Below are positions 46,827 to 58,039 of a stretch of DNA of 64,000 bases, piece after piece (position 1 is the first letter of the stretch; each line of letters starts with the position of its first letter). A program made the translations under genes and the position numbers. Source of the DNA: Mercurialis annua (lineage: Eukaryota > Streptophyta > Magnoliopsida > Malpighiales > Euphorbiaceae); assembly GCF_937616625.2 (NCBI RefSeq), contig NC_065577.1, positions 25,557,501 through 25,621,500 on the forward strand, given 5' to 3'. Under the pieces are notes generated by a model. That model saw only the letters and a program-made list of their open reading frames with translations. It had not been told where the DNA came from and searched no databases.

Positions 46827-47936
46827 CCCCTCTTTACCATCCATACACCAAAAATATAACAAATTAACTTCAAATACAATGAAATTAATACCACTAAAAT
46901 ATTTAATCCCTCATTTGATTAAATATCAAACACCAAATATACACTTTAATTCACTTTAAACAATCATGGATATATCAAATAATTTTTACTAAAATGATCA
47001 AAACTAATTTTAATTTATTCGGCCAATCACTAAAATCCTACCTCAACCTATTTTTTAACAAATAACATCACCAAAGCATGCTTATAATAAATGAATCAAA
47101 TTAATTCTAATTCCATGCTTATAATTCAATATTTAACAAATCAATTAAAAAGTATATCTTTCATTTTAATCTTTAAACTAATTCAATCAATAGTTCAAAA
47201 TTAACATTTAAACATTTAATTCATTCAACATATAATCATGCTCTCAATTAACATTTAATCACCAAATAAATCATGCTATTTACAATAATTTGCCCACTTT
47301 ATTTCTCATTTATTCGGCTAGATAAAATCAAACCTTTAACAAACTTTCAAACATTTTTTTGTAAGCATACATTTTAACAAATTCATACAATTTACTAACA
47401 ATCTTAATTTAACTTCAATTAGAACTTCAATTAGCTCACACATTTCATACAACACAAAGTTCCAAGTTCAAGTATGAAAATCCTAAATACATAATTCCAC
47501 CGCATACCCATTAATTATTTTTCATAAGATTTATACACATAACCTTAAAAACATATTCGGCCAACTAAAAATAAAAGCCTTTATTTTCTCTACCTCTTAA
47601 CAATTATTTTCATGGATTATAAAAAATTTAAACTTTTTCATGATAAAAATACCCAAATTATTTCAAACAATATTCGGTTTTTAAAACAATTCAATCCTCC
47701 ATTATTCATTGAAAATTCACTCTTATATTTTTATACTCACAAAACACAAGATCTTAAGTCAAAATTTGTATCCCGTAAAAAAATATTTTTGATGAATTCC
47801 GGAAATAATTTCGAGAGTCGATTTTATTAATTTGGGTAGTTTTTGGTTTGGTTAGGGTTGGTTTGGTCCCTTACATCCTTTAAATTTCGGTTGGAACTTG
47901 GCAAGCCCAACCTCATTCTTGCCTTGCCTCACAAGT

Positions 47937-48110
47937 CTCGAACGAGACCTGTGTAATTGATATTGGTCTCGTTCGAGACCAACACAGGTCTCGTACAAGA
48001 CCTGTGCAAGTTTATACTGGTCTCGTTCGTGTACTGGTCTCGTTTGAGACCAGCACAGGTCTCGAACGAGACCTGTGAAGCTTGGCTGGTCTCGAACGAG
48101 ACCAGCCTTA
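47937..48110. repeat. GGTCTCGTTCGAGACC palindrome cassette of solo LTR E
   Basis: Hairpins GGTCTCG/CGAGACC (47965-47980), CACAGGTCT/AGACCTGTG (47983-48006), CACAGGTCTCG/CGAGACCTGTG (48054-48077) and GCTGGTCTCG/CGAGACCAGC (48085-48106) with 2-6-nt loops. They are copies of one word, GGTCTCG, with changed outer bases. Confidence 0.92.
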
Positions 48111-48891
48111 GCTTTTCGAGGAGCAATATTTCCCCACGTTTCTAACCTAATTCCTCTCTATATTTACGATATTTTCTAACCCTAATTCATTCTCCACACT
48201 CCAAATAAACCCTAGCCGTCTTTAACGTTTGTTTTTCCTGAGAAATAACGCTAGAATACTCTCTCAAAATTGCTGTCTCGATAGGCTTTCTTGTTCCTCT
48301 TAATTTCAGTTTTGGCGTATGAACGACATTCCGTAATTTGGATCGTTCTTGTTCGTTTTTAGATCGAAATCAATTCCGTTTCAACCCAGTAGACTCACGC
48401 ATCTACAAGTTCCGATCTTAATTTCGTTAAACAGTATGCAATTGATCTCGTTTCAATCGCCGTCGTTTTACCGTATTGGTTGTACATGTAAACTATTCTT
48501 GATTAAATAGTAACTGCCGACTCCTTTAATTCTCTTTGGCTATATTTTAAACGGTTTTAATGGTTTGCCACTTGATAAATATAAATAGTGGTATAAACTC
48601 ATCTCAGTATCATTTGACCCCGTTGTTTTCCTAATTTTTCAGGCTTATGATTTGAGCAAGTTAGCTGATCTCCGTTTCTTTGTTTTTTTCGGAGGTTCCA
48701 TTTATTTTAGTAAAACATTCAACTATTTTATTCTTAGACCGCAATAGTAAACTAGACGTCTTTATATTTTAATGTTGTCAGATTGGTCCGACTGGATTAT
48801 TGATTGCTTTGGCATGTTATATGATTATTCGGGATTATTTATGTTCTGCCTATTTAGGAACCAGTATTGGAAAAGCATGTTATATTGGATA

Positions 48892-50621
48892 GGCTTAATA
48901 CATAGACGTGTCCCTGCACTTTAAACTTTTTGCACATAAGATCCCTGCACTTCATTATCTATATTATAAAGCCCTACACTTTGAATATCTATTTAACCGA
49001 TATCCTTCTGTTAACTTCTGTTAACGCGTGTAATTCACATCATATTAGTGAGAGTAATAAATATAAGCTTCAGTCTATGTCATTGTTGTTTTGCCAAATT
49101 AGAGTGCCACCTCATCTTTTTCTTCTCCACTATTTATCATTTTTGTATGAATTACTGTTACTTTTACTCGATTGTTAATGAAACAAACCCCATACTTAAA
49201 CTGAACAAATTAAAAATTTCAAACACCATTTCTGCATTTCCTTATGCAGTACACCACATTTCTCAGTTAGCAGCCTTCTATTTCTCTTTTCTTTTTTCTG
49301 TTAATCACATGATCTCCAAAAATTCCTTAATTTCTTTTTTGTTATTCCCTTTGTGAAAGCGTACAAAAATCCAATTAATTAGCAAAACCTAGATTTTGAT
49401 ATTGATTTGGATTAAACTCCAATGGCGGAGAGTGGTAGCGGTAGCATAGGAGGTGGATCAACATCGGAAACAACTAACGGAAGATTAGCCTCAATAGACT
49501 CCATAGAATCCCGCTAGGTTTTCCAAGACGACGACGATTCTATTTTAGATGACGATGACGAAGATAACGACGATGATAATCATTCGGTAGCGGCTGATCA
49601 TCGTCACCATACATGTCTCATTGTTTCTGAAGATGAGGATGTTAATGATAATGTTGAGCAGCGTCTGATCCGAAATGGACCGCGCATTGATTTCTTTGAT
49701 GTTGAAGCTCTTGAAATCCTTGGCGCTCAATGTAACGATTACGAGATCTATTTTTTTATTACATTTAGTTTGATTAATTTATAAGCAAGATTTTGAACTT
49801 TTATCATGTTGCTATAATTTATTTTTCCATATATCATAGTAATTAATGCATCCAGTCCATTTTGAGTTGTTTATCTTAGAATTTAAGTTGCATTTCTGTG
49901 TACATCAGTTTATATAAACAAGTGTATGTTCTTGTTTGCAGTTCTTAACTTTTAATTAATTTTGTAATATACTGTCTCTATATTTGAAGCACGATCTGAA
50001 CTTTAAAAACTTAAAACTTATGGTTTAAAGGTGATAGCTATTCCCATTTATTTATGGAAAATTCTTGCGTTGATTGCGTTGGACTACACTGAAATAATTG
50101 CTTTCATTTTTATTTTGGGACACGTTATGTTCACGTAAACAGATAATCTTTTATTTATTTTATTTTACATGAGGCTTCAAATTCTTGATTGATGTGAAAA
50201 AATTGGAAGCAACTAAGTTTTGAATTGTGTTAATTTAAATCTGCAGGATTTCATTTTGGAGAAGAAAATTATACTTGCTTGTCAACTCTGGGTAGTGGGT
50301 GCTGTATTGGTTGATGTTGGAACTTAATGACAGAATATGATGATAAGATTGCTGGTGAAGAATGAAAGAACATGATGATAAGAAGAAGAAGAAGGTTAAG
50401 TTAAATTCAAAATTCAAATTTACCTGATAATGCCACATTGGAGATGTATTTGACCAGTAAATGGATTGGATGAAATCTTTAACGGCGTCAACACTCGCTT
50501 GGACTAAGGGACTACGGACTTTTGATTTAAAAAGTGTAGGGCTTTATAATAGGAGTAATGAAGTGTAGGGACCTTATGTGCAAAAAGTCAAAAGTGCAGG
50601 GACACGTTTATGTATTAAGCC
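48892..50621. mobile_element. Mutator-like Pack-MULE carrying a KUP7-like gene fragment
   Basis: 1730 bp with a perfect 9-bp target duplication TATTGGATA (48883-48891, 50622-50630), the length typical of Mutator. The TIRs are about 95 bp and nearly identical: left GGCTTAATACATAGACGTG, right inverted GGCTTAATACATAAACGTG, both continuing TCCCTGCACTTT. Between them lie leader-like sequence, exon 1, intron 1 and the start of exon 2 of a potassium transporter gene. No transposase. It is inserted in solo LTR E. Confidence 0.95.
49422..50324 (+). pseudogene. Captured 5' end of a KUP7-like (HAK/KUP/KT) potassium transporter gene
   Basis: Exon 1 (49422-49745) is 108 codons in one frame: MAESGSGSIGGG, then SIDSIESR, a stop, VFQDDDDS, an acidic run, EQRLIRNGPRIDFFDVEALE and a final NDYE. 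This is the cytosolic N terminus of KUP7-type transporters (family pattern SIESRWVFQ and RLIRTGPRIDSFDVEALEVPGA). Codon 32 is TAG (49515-49517) where the family has Trp. An intron-like stretch (49746-50246) begins AT instead of GT and ends CTGCAG. The exon 2 remnant (50247-50324) reads DFIL...KIILA and after a frameshift DVGT, then stops; the family has DFxxGRKxxLAFQTLGVVFGDVGTSPLY. All membrane helices are missing. Keeping the intron shows capture at the DNA level. Confidence 0.88.
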
Positions 50622-52084
50622 TATTGGATATTATAAACTGCTAGAACTAGGCTGAAGTCTCGGTTGCCCCCGAGCATTGGTTTTCTGCAGGTTTATTAAA
50701 ATTGTATGTTATAGAATAAGGCTAGCTACGGGTGTTGGTACTATATTATCCATGCCCTAGCGCCGGTCACGATTCATGAAAATGGGTCGTGACAAAATTT
50801 GAATATTTTGATTTTTAAACAACTCGGTTAAAATCCAATTAATAGAACTAAATGTGAACTTTTCTCAAGAGACTCAAGATTTCCGAATTTTTAAAAAATA
50901 TTTAAACATGAGACTTTAAGAGCTAATTCTTCAAAATCAATCTTTGAAATATTCAGTTACTACTTAAGAAAATTTTAACCCTTTGATATATCTTTTTCAA
51001 GCAAGAATCAAGCTTTAAATTTTCCCCAATACACCAAAAACTCCTCATCTCTTCGGATTCAACAAAATTTAAAATACACATATGATTAAAATTATAACCT
51101 TTAGAGAAGTTTCAAAATTTCCGAAAATATTCAATACCCATTATTTATTTTAGCCTCTTTTATAATAAAACCCTTTTACATGTAAATTTTAAACTTTAAA
51201 AATTATAATTTTAGTTAAAGAAGCAAAATTTCTTACAACTAAACCATACCCAACACTTTGATCATCTTAAATTATCTTACTTTGTAAAAAATAAATTCAA
51301 GCTTTAAAAAATGTAGAGCATGATCCAACAAATATCCAAAACAAAGAAATGCAACACAAGTACAATCACCAAAGTAAGTCTAATATTTACCTTAATGAGT
51401 TGTGGCAAAAGAAAAAAAGATGGTATTGGTTGCTTGGTGGGGTTAAGCAATGTTAAGTAAAAGTGGAAGGTTTGGAGTTGTCTTTTTCTTGGAAAAGGAG
51501 AAAGATGGGTAAAAAGAAAATTCTATTTTTGGATAAATTATTTTAGTGAAGTGTAAATTATTTTTGCCTTGAAGAGCAATTAATCTCCAAGTTAAATGAC
51601 ACCTTTGCATCATGCATTTAGACATGTGTCCTCCCCCATGTGCTCTTTACTCACCCAAAATATCTACTTTTGTCTCTACACATCTTTTGTGTAGAGAATT
51701 TAAACTCTTATTCCTAAAAATAATACTATTAATAATTATTTTGACGATTTTCAAAATACTACGAAATCTTTCTCGAAAAACGTTTCCGTACTATTTTAAA
51801 TTCTTAAAAAGTCAATCCCCATATATTTTTAAAGCTTTAATATTTTAAAACGATGCTACCCTTGTGGCTGAAAATTATAAAAATATCACTCATGCAAAAT
51901 AAATAAACGATAAAGGCATGCACACATAAAAACAAATTAATAATTAAACTCTAGCACCATAAATAAAGCAATCATATGAAATTAACAATCAAATATTAAT
52001 TCCTAAGTTGATATCCTATCGCTACTAATTTCCGACTCATCGCATTTCCAAAAATTCTACGTTTGAAAAATTAGCAATATTACA

Positions 52085-52877
52085 CCTTTGTACCATATAT
52101 TTCACACAAATTCACTTAGTTGAGATTTCAAAATCAAACAGAAAATTAAACAATCAATATACCTATCAAATTGTCAGGTTTAAAAGGTTTAATAAATATA
52201 CAAAGCATTAGGTGAAGTAAGTAAATTATTTTTTATATGGACAATTAGAATAAGCATGTGCTTTATGATCTTGAGTGAGCATTAGATCAGTTCAATAAAA
52301 ATAAAATTAGATTATCCTATGGAATTATTTAAGTTTTTTACAGAACCGACGGAAGTAACTAAATTAACTAAAATCTAGCCTAATTATCGAAAAATTTAAA
52401 AATTGAAAAATAAATCGATGAAAAGGGTGTTTTTTGAGGCACTAAAAGCTGCTAAGCTGGATGCTATGAAATTTTTAAAATTCTGCAAAGCAAATGTAAT
52501 AACTCAACTTGACTGATCCAAACATGAAAAATAAACCAAACATGATTAGAATTAATATTAACCGGCATATAAAAAGCGATAAATCTGAAAACCTTTTATA
52601 TATTACAACAAACTGATAAACAAAAGAATAATCCCAAAATTCAAAAGATGCATCCATAGAAAAGACCAACAGTAAAATAAATAGAAAATTAAGTTATTAA
52701 ATAACTAACTATTTTAATTGACAATAAAAATAATCTTTTAGAAAGAGATACATTATTGAAGAATGATGCAACATCACTTGTATGGCCTTAGCTTTTGATT
52801 TCTCTGTTTTTGTTTTGGATAAATGGTAAGTAGATTAGCACACCCACAAAGCCATGGGCGGCAAAGAACTGACAAAA
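52085..52877. other. AT-rich spacer
   Basis: AT-rich sequence between solo LTR D and the LINE fragment. The right part may be LINE 3' untranslated sequence. No poly(A) tract visible. Confidence 0.5.
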
Positions 52878-53791
52878 TCAGCTAAGCATAATTACAGGAA
52901 AAATCAATAGAGCGAAAACATCGTTGCCCGTATAGGAAAAATTATGATTTCTAGCCCTGTAAAATTCTACTGACATACAAATATTTAAAAAGACCAAATT
53001 ATGAATGTTAGCTGATTCATCCTTGAAGACCCGATTATTCCGAGCTTTACATAAATGCCAAACTCCAAAATACCAAATAATCTTCCAAATAACGCGATGT
53101 CTGCCTGAAGTTAAAGAAACCCAATGCAAATATAAGTTATCAAGCGAAACAGGAACCACCCAACTAACATTGCATTTAGCCAAAATCGGAGTCCAAAAGC
53201 TCCACGCAAATTTGCAGTGAAGGACAATGTGGATAGCTGATTTCTCACCGTCACAAAGAGAACAAAAAGATTGTCTGAAAGAAGAATTCCGCGGTTAACC
53301 AAATTCACATTAGCAGAAATACGGTCACGAGCAAGCAACCAAACGAAGAATTTAATACGAGGTGGAAGTATATCCTTCCAAATAATCTTGATCATATGAC
53401 TAATTCTTGTAATGGCAGGACCATTAGCAATAGGCAACAAAAGGGCCAAAGAAGCCACTGAATAAGTATTATTATTTTGTCAAAGAATGTCATCAGATGT
53501 TGACTTTAAATGCACAGCCCCATGAAACAAATTTTGCACTTGCTCCAACTCAACCTGTTCACCAATTTGAAGCCTCCTTTGCCACGTGAGATTGCAATTT
53601 TGGAACTGTTCATCATAAACATCTGCAATAAAATCATATTTATTCATGCTGAGGCGATAAAGAGTAGGAAATAAAATGTTCAAAGGTTCATTATTCAGCC
53701 ATCGATCCGACCAGAACCTAATCCGAGTACCATCCCCTAAATTCATAGAAACTGAATTTAGAAAGCAATCCCAGGCAGCTTTATTTTTCAC
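52878..53791 (-). pseudogene. 3' fragment of a LINE ORF2 (zf-RVT region)
   Basis: Minus-strand reading starts NKAAWDCFLNSVSMNLGDG, then RIRFWSDRWLNNEPL, followed after a frameshift by WKDILPPRIKFFVWLLARDR and WHLCKARNNRVF. This is the zinc-binding C-terminal segment that follows RT in plant L1 LINEs. The 5' side ends at about 53791, where the Tat-element LTR begins, so that element was probably inserted into an existing LINE. Two frames are needed, so it is dead. Confidence 0.85.
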
Positions 53792-53808
53792 TCAAACATT
53801 ATAATAAA

Positions 53809-54384
53809 TGCGATAAATGGAGAATATTAGCAGACTCGATATCAAACCAGGAATCTAGGGAAGAGCTGGAGGAGACAACGGTAAACCATATGGACTTTCT
53901 ATGAGAAACTGTTCGCCTGGAAATATTCCGGACTCGAATCTTTGAATTTATAATCGGGATCGGTTTGAGGTTTGATACTTTAACGAACCTATGTAGATAT
54001 TCGCAGGGCTTGTTTGGTTAAAACACTTAACCACGTGATCTAAAAGTAATAATCTGGGAGTTATGAACTCAGGCGAGATTAATACCGAAAACTACTCCTA
54101 AATTAAAACAATCCGGAGATTGCGAGATAAAAAGCACTGGGCTTGATTTTTGATTGATTGATTTGTTGATACAAAAATAATGAATCTCTGAGCTATTTAT
54201 AGCTCCTCATAATCAAGACTCCTAATCCAACTAAGACTAAAACTCTAATAGAAAATCACTCCTAATGAGCTACAAATTCCTACAAAATAGAAAAAGCAAT
54301 AATAAGAAGGCTTTTCGTTGGGCCTGAATCCCTAATAAGCCCACATGAAGTCTTACCCAATAATTTCCTGGGCCGGTGTAAACA
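53809..54384 (-). repeat. 3' LTR of the Tat element
   Basis: On the minus strand the LTR begins TGTTTACACCGGCCCAGG at 54384, right after a polypurine-like stretch. It contains GAGCTATAAATAGCTC, a TATA box, near 54195, and ends about 575 bp further at the LINE fragment. The other LTR is off the window, so the end is inferred from the LINE junction. Confidence 0.7.
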
Positions 54385-54397
54385 ATGCCCCCAACAA
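54385..54397 (-). other. Polypurine tract of the Tat element
   Basis: The minus strand reads CTTGTTGGGGGCA, then AT leads into the TG of the LTR: the expected plus-strand primer position. Confidence 0.7.
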
Positions 54398-54519
54398 GCC
54401 TGAAACTATTACTTTTGGGCTTGTTCTTTTCCTTCTCCTTACCTGGCCCAGCAACGAGGTCCAAAATTCTGAGAAAATCATCAAAGGGGTGCGCATCTAT
54501 TGACTCTTCGGTACCCCCC

Positions 54520-54570
54520 TTCGTGCCACGTCATCACCAGCTGTCCCCACGATGTCACGTCCTGGTACCA
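54520..54570 (+). promoter_or_regulatory. ACGT-core motifs upstream of the antisense gene
   Basis: TGCCACGTCATC and GATGTCACGTCC lie about 230-270 bp before the antisense gene start. ACGTCA/TGACGT elements bind plant bZIP factors. With the following pyrimidine-rich leader (CTCTCTCTGC, TTTCTCTCTCCTC) they make a plausible promoter. Inference only. Confidence 0.4.
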
Positions 54571-54790
54571 CGACCTCTCGACTTCTTCTGATTTTGTCTT
54601 TTAAGAAAAATATCATCTCACTTCATCACTTACCTACTCTCTCTGCATTTATCAAGCTTTCTCTCTCCTCAGCAACCTCAAGCAACTTACCAAGTCTTTT
54701 CTGGTAAGCTTTCGTCCTCGCCTTTCTTAATTCTGATTCGCCCTTTTAGTCAATCGCCTAACTGAGGTATCTCCATTCTTTGCAGTTATC

Positions 54791-56746
54791 ATGGCCGCCC
54801 CAAATGTGAACCTAGCTGAACAAGCATCGGCCAAGATTGATGAAGTCCGAACCAATGCCCCGAACACTGATTTCAAGGTAATTATTGATGCCGGCGATAA
54901 CCAACTCTGTATCGGTCCTATCATAACTTCCCCCAGCCACCTATGTGACCTCGCTTCTCCTTTCGCCGAAAACGCACCCCCAGATTCTCCTTACCACACC
55001 AATCATCAGTATGGGTCGGCACTACTTTCAGGAACTGGCCGATCGAACATACGGGTTTCTCCAACTGGGTAGTCAGACTCTCTCCTCATTATCGCCAGTT
55101 ATGGATGGACGTAGGAATCTTCGACCTTATCGAATTGTGCAAGGCAAGCAGACCCATCGCCAAACACTACATTATGGGAGCATCGCTTTACTGGTCAAGC
55201 GCCATCAATTGCTTCTGCTTTAAATCCGGGCCGATGACTATCACTCTCCTCGATTTGGCCTTGATGCTCAACATCCCAATTAACGGCGAGCGGATCACTC
55301 CTAACCTTTACTCCGAATGCCCAAAGTTCAACCTGACCAAGGCACAAAAAAGCTATGGCTCCTTCGTAAAGTTGTTCATGGGCGAGGAACCATACAAACC
55401 CGATCATAAAGAGCACATCGCCTTCTTGGCCTTTTTCCTCGCCAAATATGTCTTGTGCACTTCATCATTCCGGGTGACTGAAGATTGCTTCATACTTGCT
55501 GCTGCACTCGCCGAAGGACGCCGATGCAACCTGGGTGAATTTATCTTAGCCCATTTGTACCGCTCATTGGGCGACATTGTACCACTTAAGGATCCCAGAA
55601 CCTTCAAGTGCCCAGGAGGCCCACTTTGGATCGCCCAGCTTTGGTTAGCCATGTACTTCCCTGAGCTGTTTGAGCTCGGTCCACCTATCAAGGCCGAACT
55701 ATGCGGCTTCCAACTAATTTCGGCCGGTACACGCCTCCCACATATTTTGGACGTTTTGCAAGTCTTCAACAGCCATGCAATAAGATCTTCAGAGTTAATG
55801 TGCCCGGCTCTTCAACTCGCCTATCCCCCGTCTTGGCTCCTCGCCGGATGGGATACTGAAAACATGGAAGAGGCGATCGAAGTCGATCCAAGATTAAAGC
55901 TCGGCGGCCCTTACTGGGGAAGTGCCCTTAAAACACGGAATTTAATAGCGGGACTGGAATACGATCGTAGCGGGGTCGAACCTTACTGTCCTAACTATGT
56001 CTCTCGCCAGTTTGGCTTCGCCCAAGGAATTCCCTGTCCTTTATTGATCGCCTTCAATAATCGCGGGACCCATAGAACTTCCGTTGAAAACTTCGCCGAA
56101 CTCCAATACATAACCCGCCTAAACAAAGCCTATCTCCCTCCTTTGTCCGACTTGTCTCGCCCTTGTGTCTCCCCCATTTGCTCTCCTGGATTCACCGACT
56201 GGTGGAATTCCATCGTCCAGTCATATTATGATTTATCGCCCAAAGAGATTCTTTCACTTTATAATTTCGATTTACCCCCTTTAAACAGAAAACCTACTCA
56301 TGCCGATTTATTTCTTTTGCAGGCCCCAAAACGTCAATCTTTCACAGGTATTATCGGTTATCATTTTGAAATTTCTCGCTTTGAACGCTTTTATAAATTC
56401 AAATTCGACCCCTTAGATCGCCCATGAATGAACCTTAAAATGCAAGAACATAGGAGGATAGCTCGGTCTAGTTTTTATAAAAAAATGGGATAAAATTTGG
56501 GAGGAAAAGTATAAACACCTACCCTATCAACTCTTTTTAGAAAAGGTTCGCCCCAAATTTAAGTACAAATCCCCTCATGTACCAAAATGTAATTATGCTA
56601 CGATCGCCCCTATTAAAAAACCAAAATCTAGAAAAAAGAAAGCTAAAGTTGACTTAACCGATTTGGGAGTCACGTATACTGGCATCCGATGCCCACCTTA
56701 CGAAGAATCTGTAGCCGAACTGGTGCGCATCGGTTACCAGAAAATC
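54791..56746 (+). pseudogene. Antisense gene, exon A: plant mobile domain (aminotransferase-like)
   Basis: Starts MAAPNVNLAEQASAKIDEV in one frame; a frameshift near 55015 leads into a 440-codon frame (to 56427) with VWVGTTFRNWP, MDVGIFDLIELCK, WSSAINCFCFKSGPMTITLLDL, GEFILAHLYRSL, GGPLWIAQLWLAMYFPE. This is the plant mobile domain (PF10536-like) found in transposons and a few host proteins. A stop at 56427 is followed by more typical sequence (WDKIWEEKYKHLPYQ) up to a splice-like border at about 56746. It lies opposite to gag-pol. Extra ORFs in antisense are known for Tat elements; their function is not established. Confidence 0.8.
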
Positions 56747-56818
56747 CCAGGTACTTTGAAAGTATTTTTTGGTTAACTCGCTTGGCCCCCTTTTACTAAC
56801 ACTCGGTGTTCTATTTCA

Positions 56819-57273
56819 GTTGGTATTCCCCATTTCGAGAAAGAGGATAACTGGGAAAATGATCACGAGGAAGAGAATCCTATGGCGAAAAAATCCAAGA
56901 AGAAAAGAGCTGCCAAGACTTCCAGCAAGGAGCCGAAGGAGAAGAAAGGGCGTGCTGAGTCCAAAGGCAAGTCGGTCAAGGAAGTGACCGAACGTAAAGG
57001 ATCTCATATGTTTGATCCATCTCCTGCTGCCACTCCTTCCCAAAGCTGCCATTCGTCCTCCAAGGGCGATACACAAACTGGAGGCGACGTCCAATCTCGG
57101 GGCGAATCTCAACCTCTCGAGGTGAAGATAACAACCAGACTTCATTGGCGACTAGCTCCCAGACTCCTAACGCTTCGGAGATTCTGAGACGAATGGAGAC
57201 CCCGCAACTCTTATCTCCCTTGGCTTCAGAGTATCTGAACTTCACTGCTAAGCCAACTGCTAAAAATTCTAAG
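56819..57273 (+). pseudogene. Antisense gene, exon B: Lys/Ser-rich linker
   Basis: After an intron-like segment ending TTTCAG, the frame reads VGIPHFEKEDNWENDHEEEN, then a basic run (KKSKKKRAAKTSSKEPKEKK, which resembles a nuclear localisation signal). Near 57125 the frame must shift to continue ATSSQTPNASEILRRMETPQ up to a GTATGTT donor. Confidence 0.6.
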
Positions 57274-57341
57274 GTATGTTAAGAATCTCTTGTTTAAACT
57301 AATCGCCTAGCAGCTTATCTTTTATTGTGGTCAAACATGGC

Positions 57342-58039
57342 AGATCCCCCTAAGTCCATCCAATCGGGATGATGTGGCGGCGAAGGCGTTGGCTTTCTTG
57401 GATTCTGACAGTGACGATGACCAACTGCTCGTCGTGGAGGGTGAGCTTAACGCCGAGGTGAGCAGTGGTCCTTCTGAAAACGGGGGTGATTACTTGGACA
57501 TCATTGCAAAGATGAAGCCTGAGGGTACTTCTATCTTCAAATCGCCCCTGGAAGTCGAAAAACTTCGGAAAGCTGCAACAGCATTGGCTGATGCTCCGCC
57601 AGAAGTACTTAGTGAGAAAGCTCGTGGGGCTATGGAAAAACTGTCGGCCTCTCTGCCGGCTTTTCAGAAGATTCATGATGAGATGGCGTCGGTCCAGAAA
57701 GAAGCCGAAACGCTGGCGAACCAGGAGGCTGACGCCAAAGAGAAGTTAGAAACACTCAAAGCTCATGTGAAGTCGCCAACCCTCACAACTCGCCGTGACC
57801 GCGCTAAAACACTCCAGGACCAGCTTGCTGCCATCAGGCAAGAGCTGGATATTGAAGAAAAAGAGATCGGCGAACTGGAGGTCTCTATGGACAAGAGTTT
57901 GCTTCAAGGGATCGATGTTAAAAAGAGCCGAAGTGCTCTAAAACAAAGTATTGCGAAAGTGAAGCCGCAGGTGGAGGATGCTCGTGTGGCTTTCAGCACT
58001 GTCCGGAGTGAGATTGGCGATATCTTTAGCCATTTTTGA
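57342..58039 (+). pseudogene. Antisense gene, exon C: coiled-coil C terminus
   Basis: After a splice-like CAG near 57341 an open frame of about 230 codons runs to TGA at 58037-58039. The first part is acidic (FLDSDSDDDQLLVVEGE). From about codon 90 a long Glu/Lys/Ala-rich heptad region follows (EKARGAMEKLSASLPAFQ through LEVSMDKSLLQGIDVKKSR), predicted coiled coil, ending FSTVRSEIGDIFSHF. It is the intact last part of the antisense gene. No enzymatic motif. Confidence 0.7.

Larger units (their letters stand above)
47767..50794 (+). mobile_element. Solo LTR E, interrupted by a Pack-MULE
   Basis: Starts TGTATCCCG (47767) and ends GGGTCGTGACA (50794) with a perfect target duplication AAATT (47762-47766, 50795-50799). 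Subtracting the Pack-MULE and its duplicated site leaves about 1.29 kb. The 3' part matches solo LTR F (TTTGACCCCGTTGTTTTCC; CCTAGCGCCGGTC), so E is a shorter relative of F. It holds the GGTCTCG palindrome cassette at 47937-48110. Confidence 0.88.
41344..52084 (-). mobile_element. Solo LTR D, interrupted by LTRs B and E
   Basis: The left end is TCTCACGACCCG (41344; compare TGTCACGACC in its relatives) and the right end is GCAATATTACA (52084). The flanks CCTCT and CCTTT differ at one base. Removing the insertions of B (42248-45517) and E (47767-50794), each with a 5-bp target duplication, leaves about 4.4 kb. It carries its own hairpin array split by B (42158-42231 and 45560-45705) and a palindrome cassette at 46767-46826. 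It is the oldest layer of this nest. Confidence 0.8.

Noticed and set aside
49545..49730. Minus-strand frame over the captured KUP exon
   Set aside because: A shadow of the plus-strand exon, which matches the transporter N terminus.
15884..52084. Hammerhead ribozymes as in retrozymes, which also have LTRs and no coding domain
   Set aside because: I looked for CTGATGA followed by GAAAC in LTRs and hairpin arrays and found no convincing set; the LTRs are also far longer than in retrozymes.
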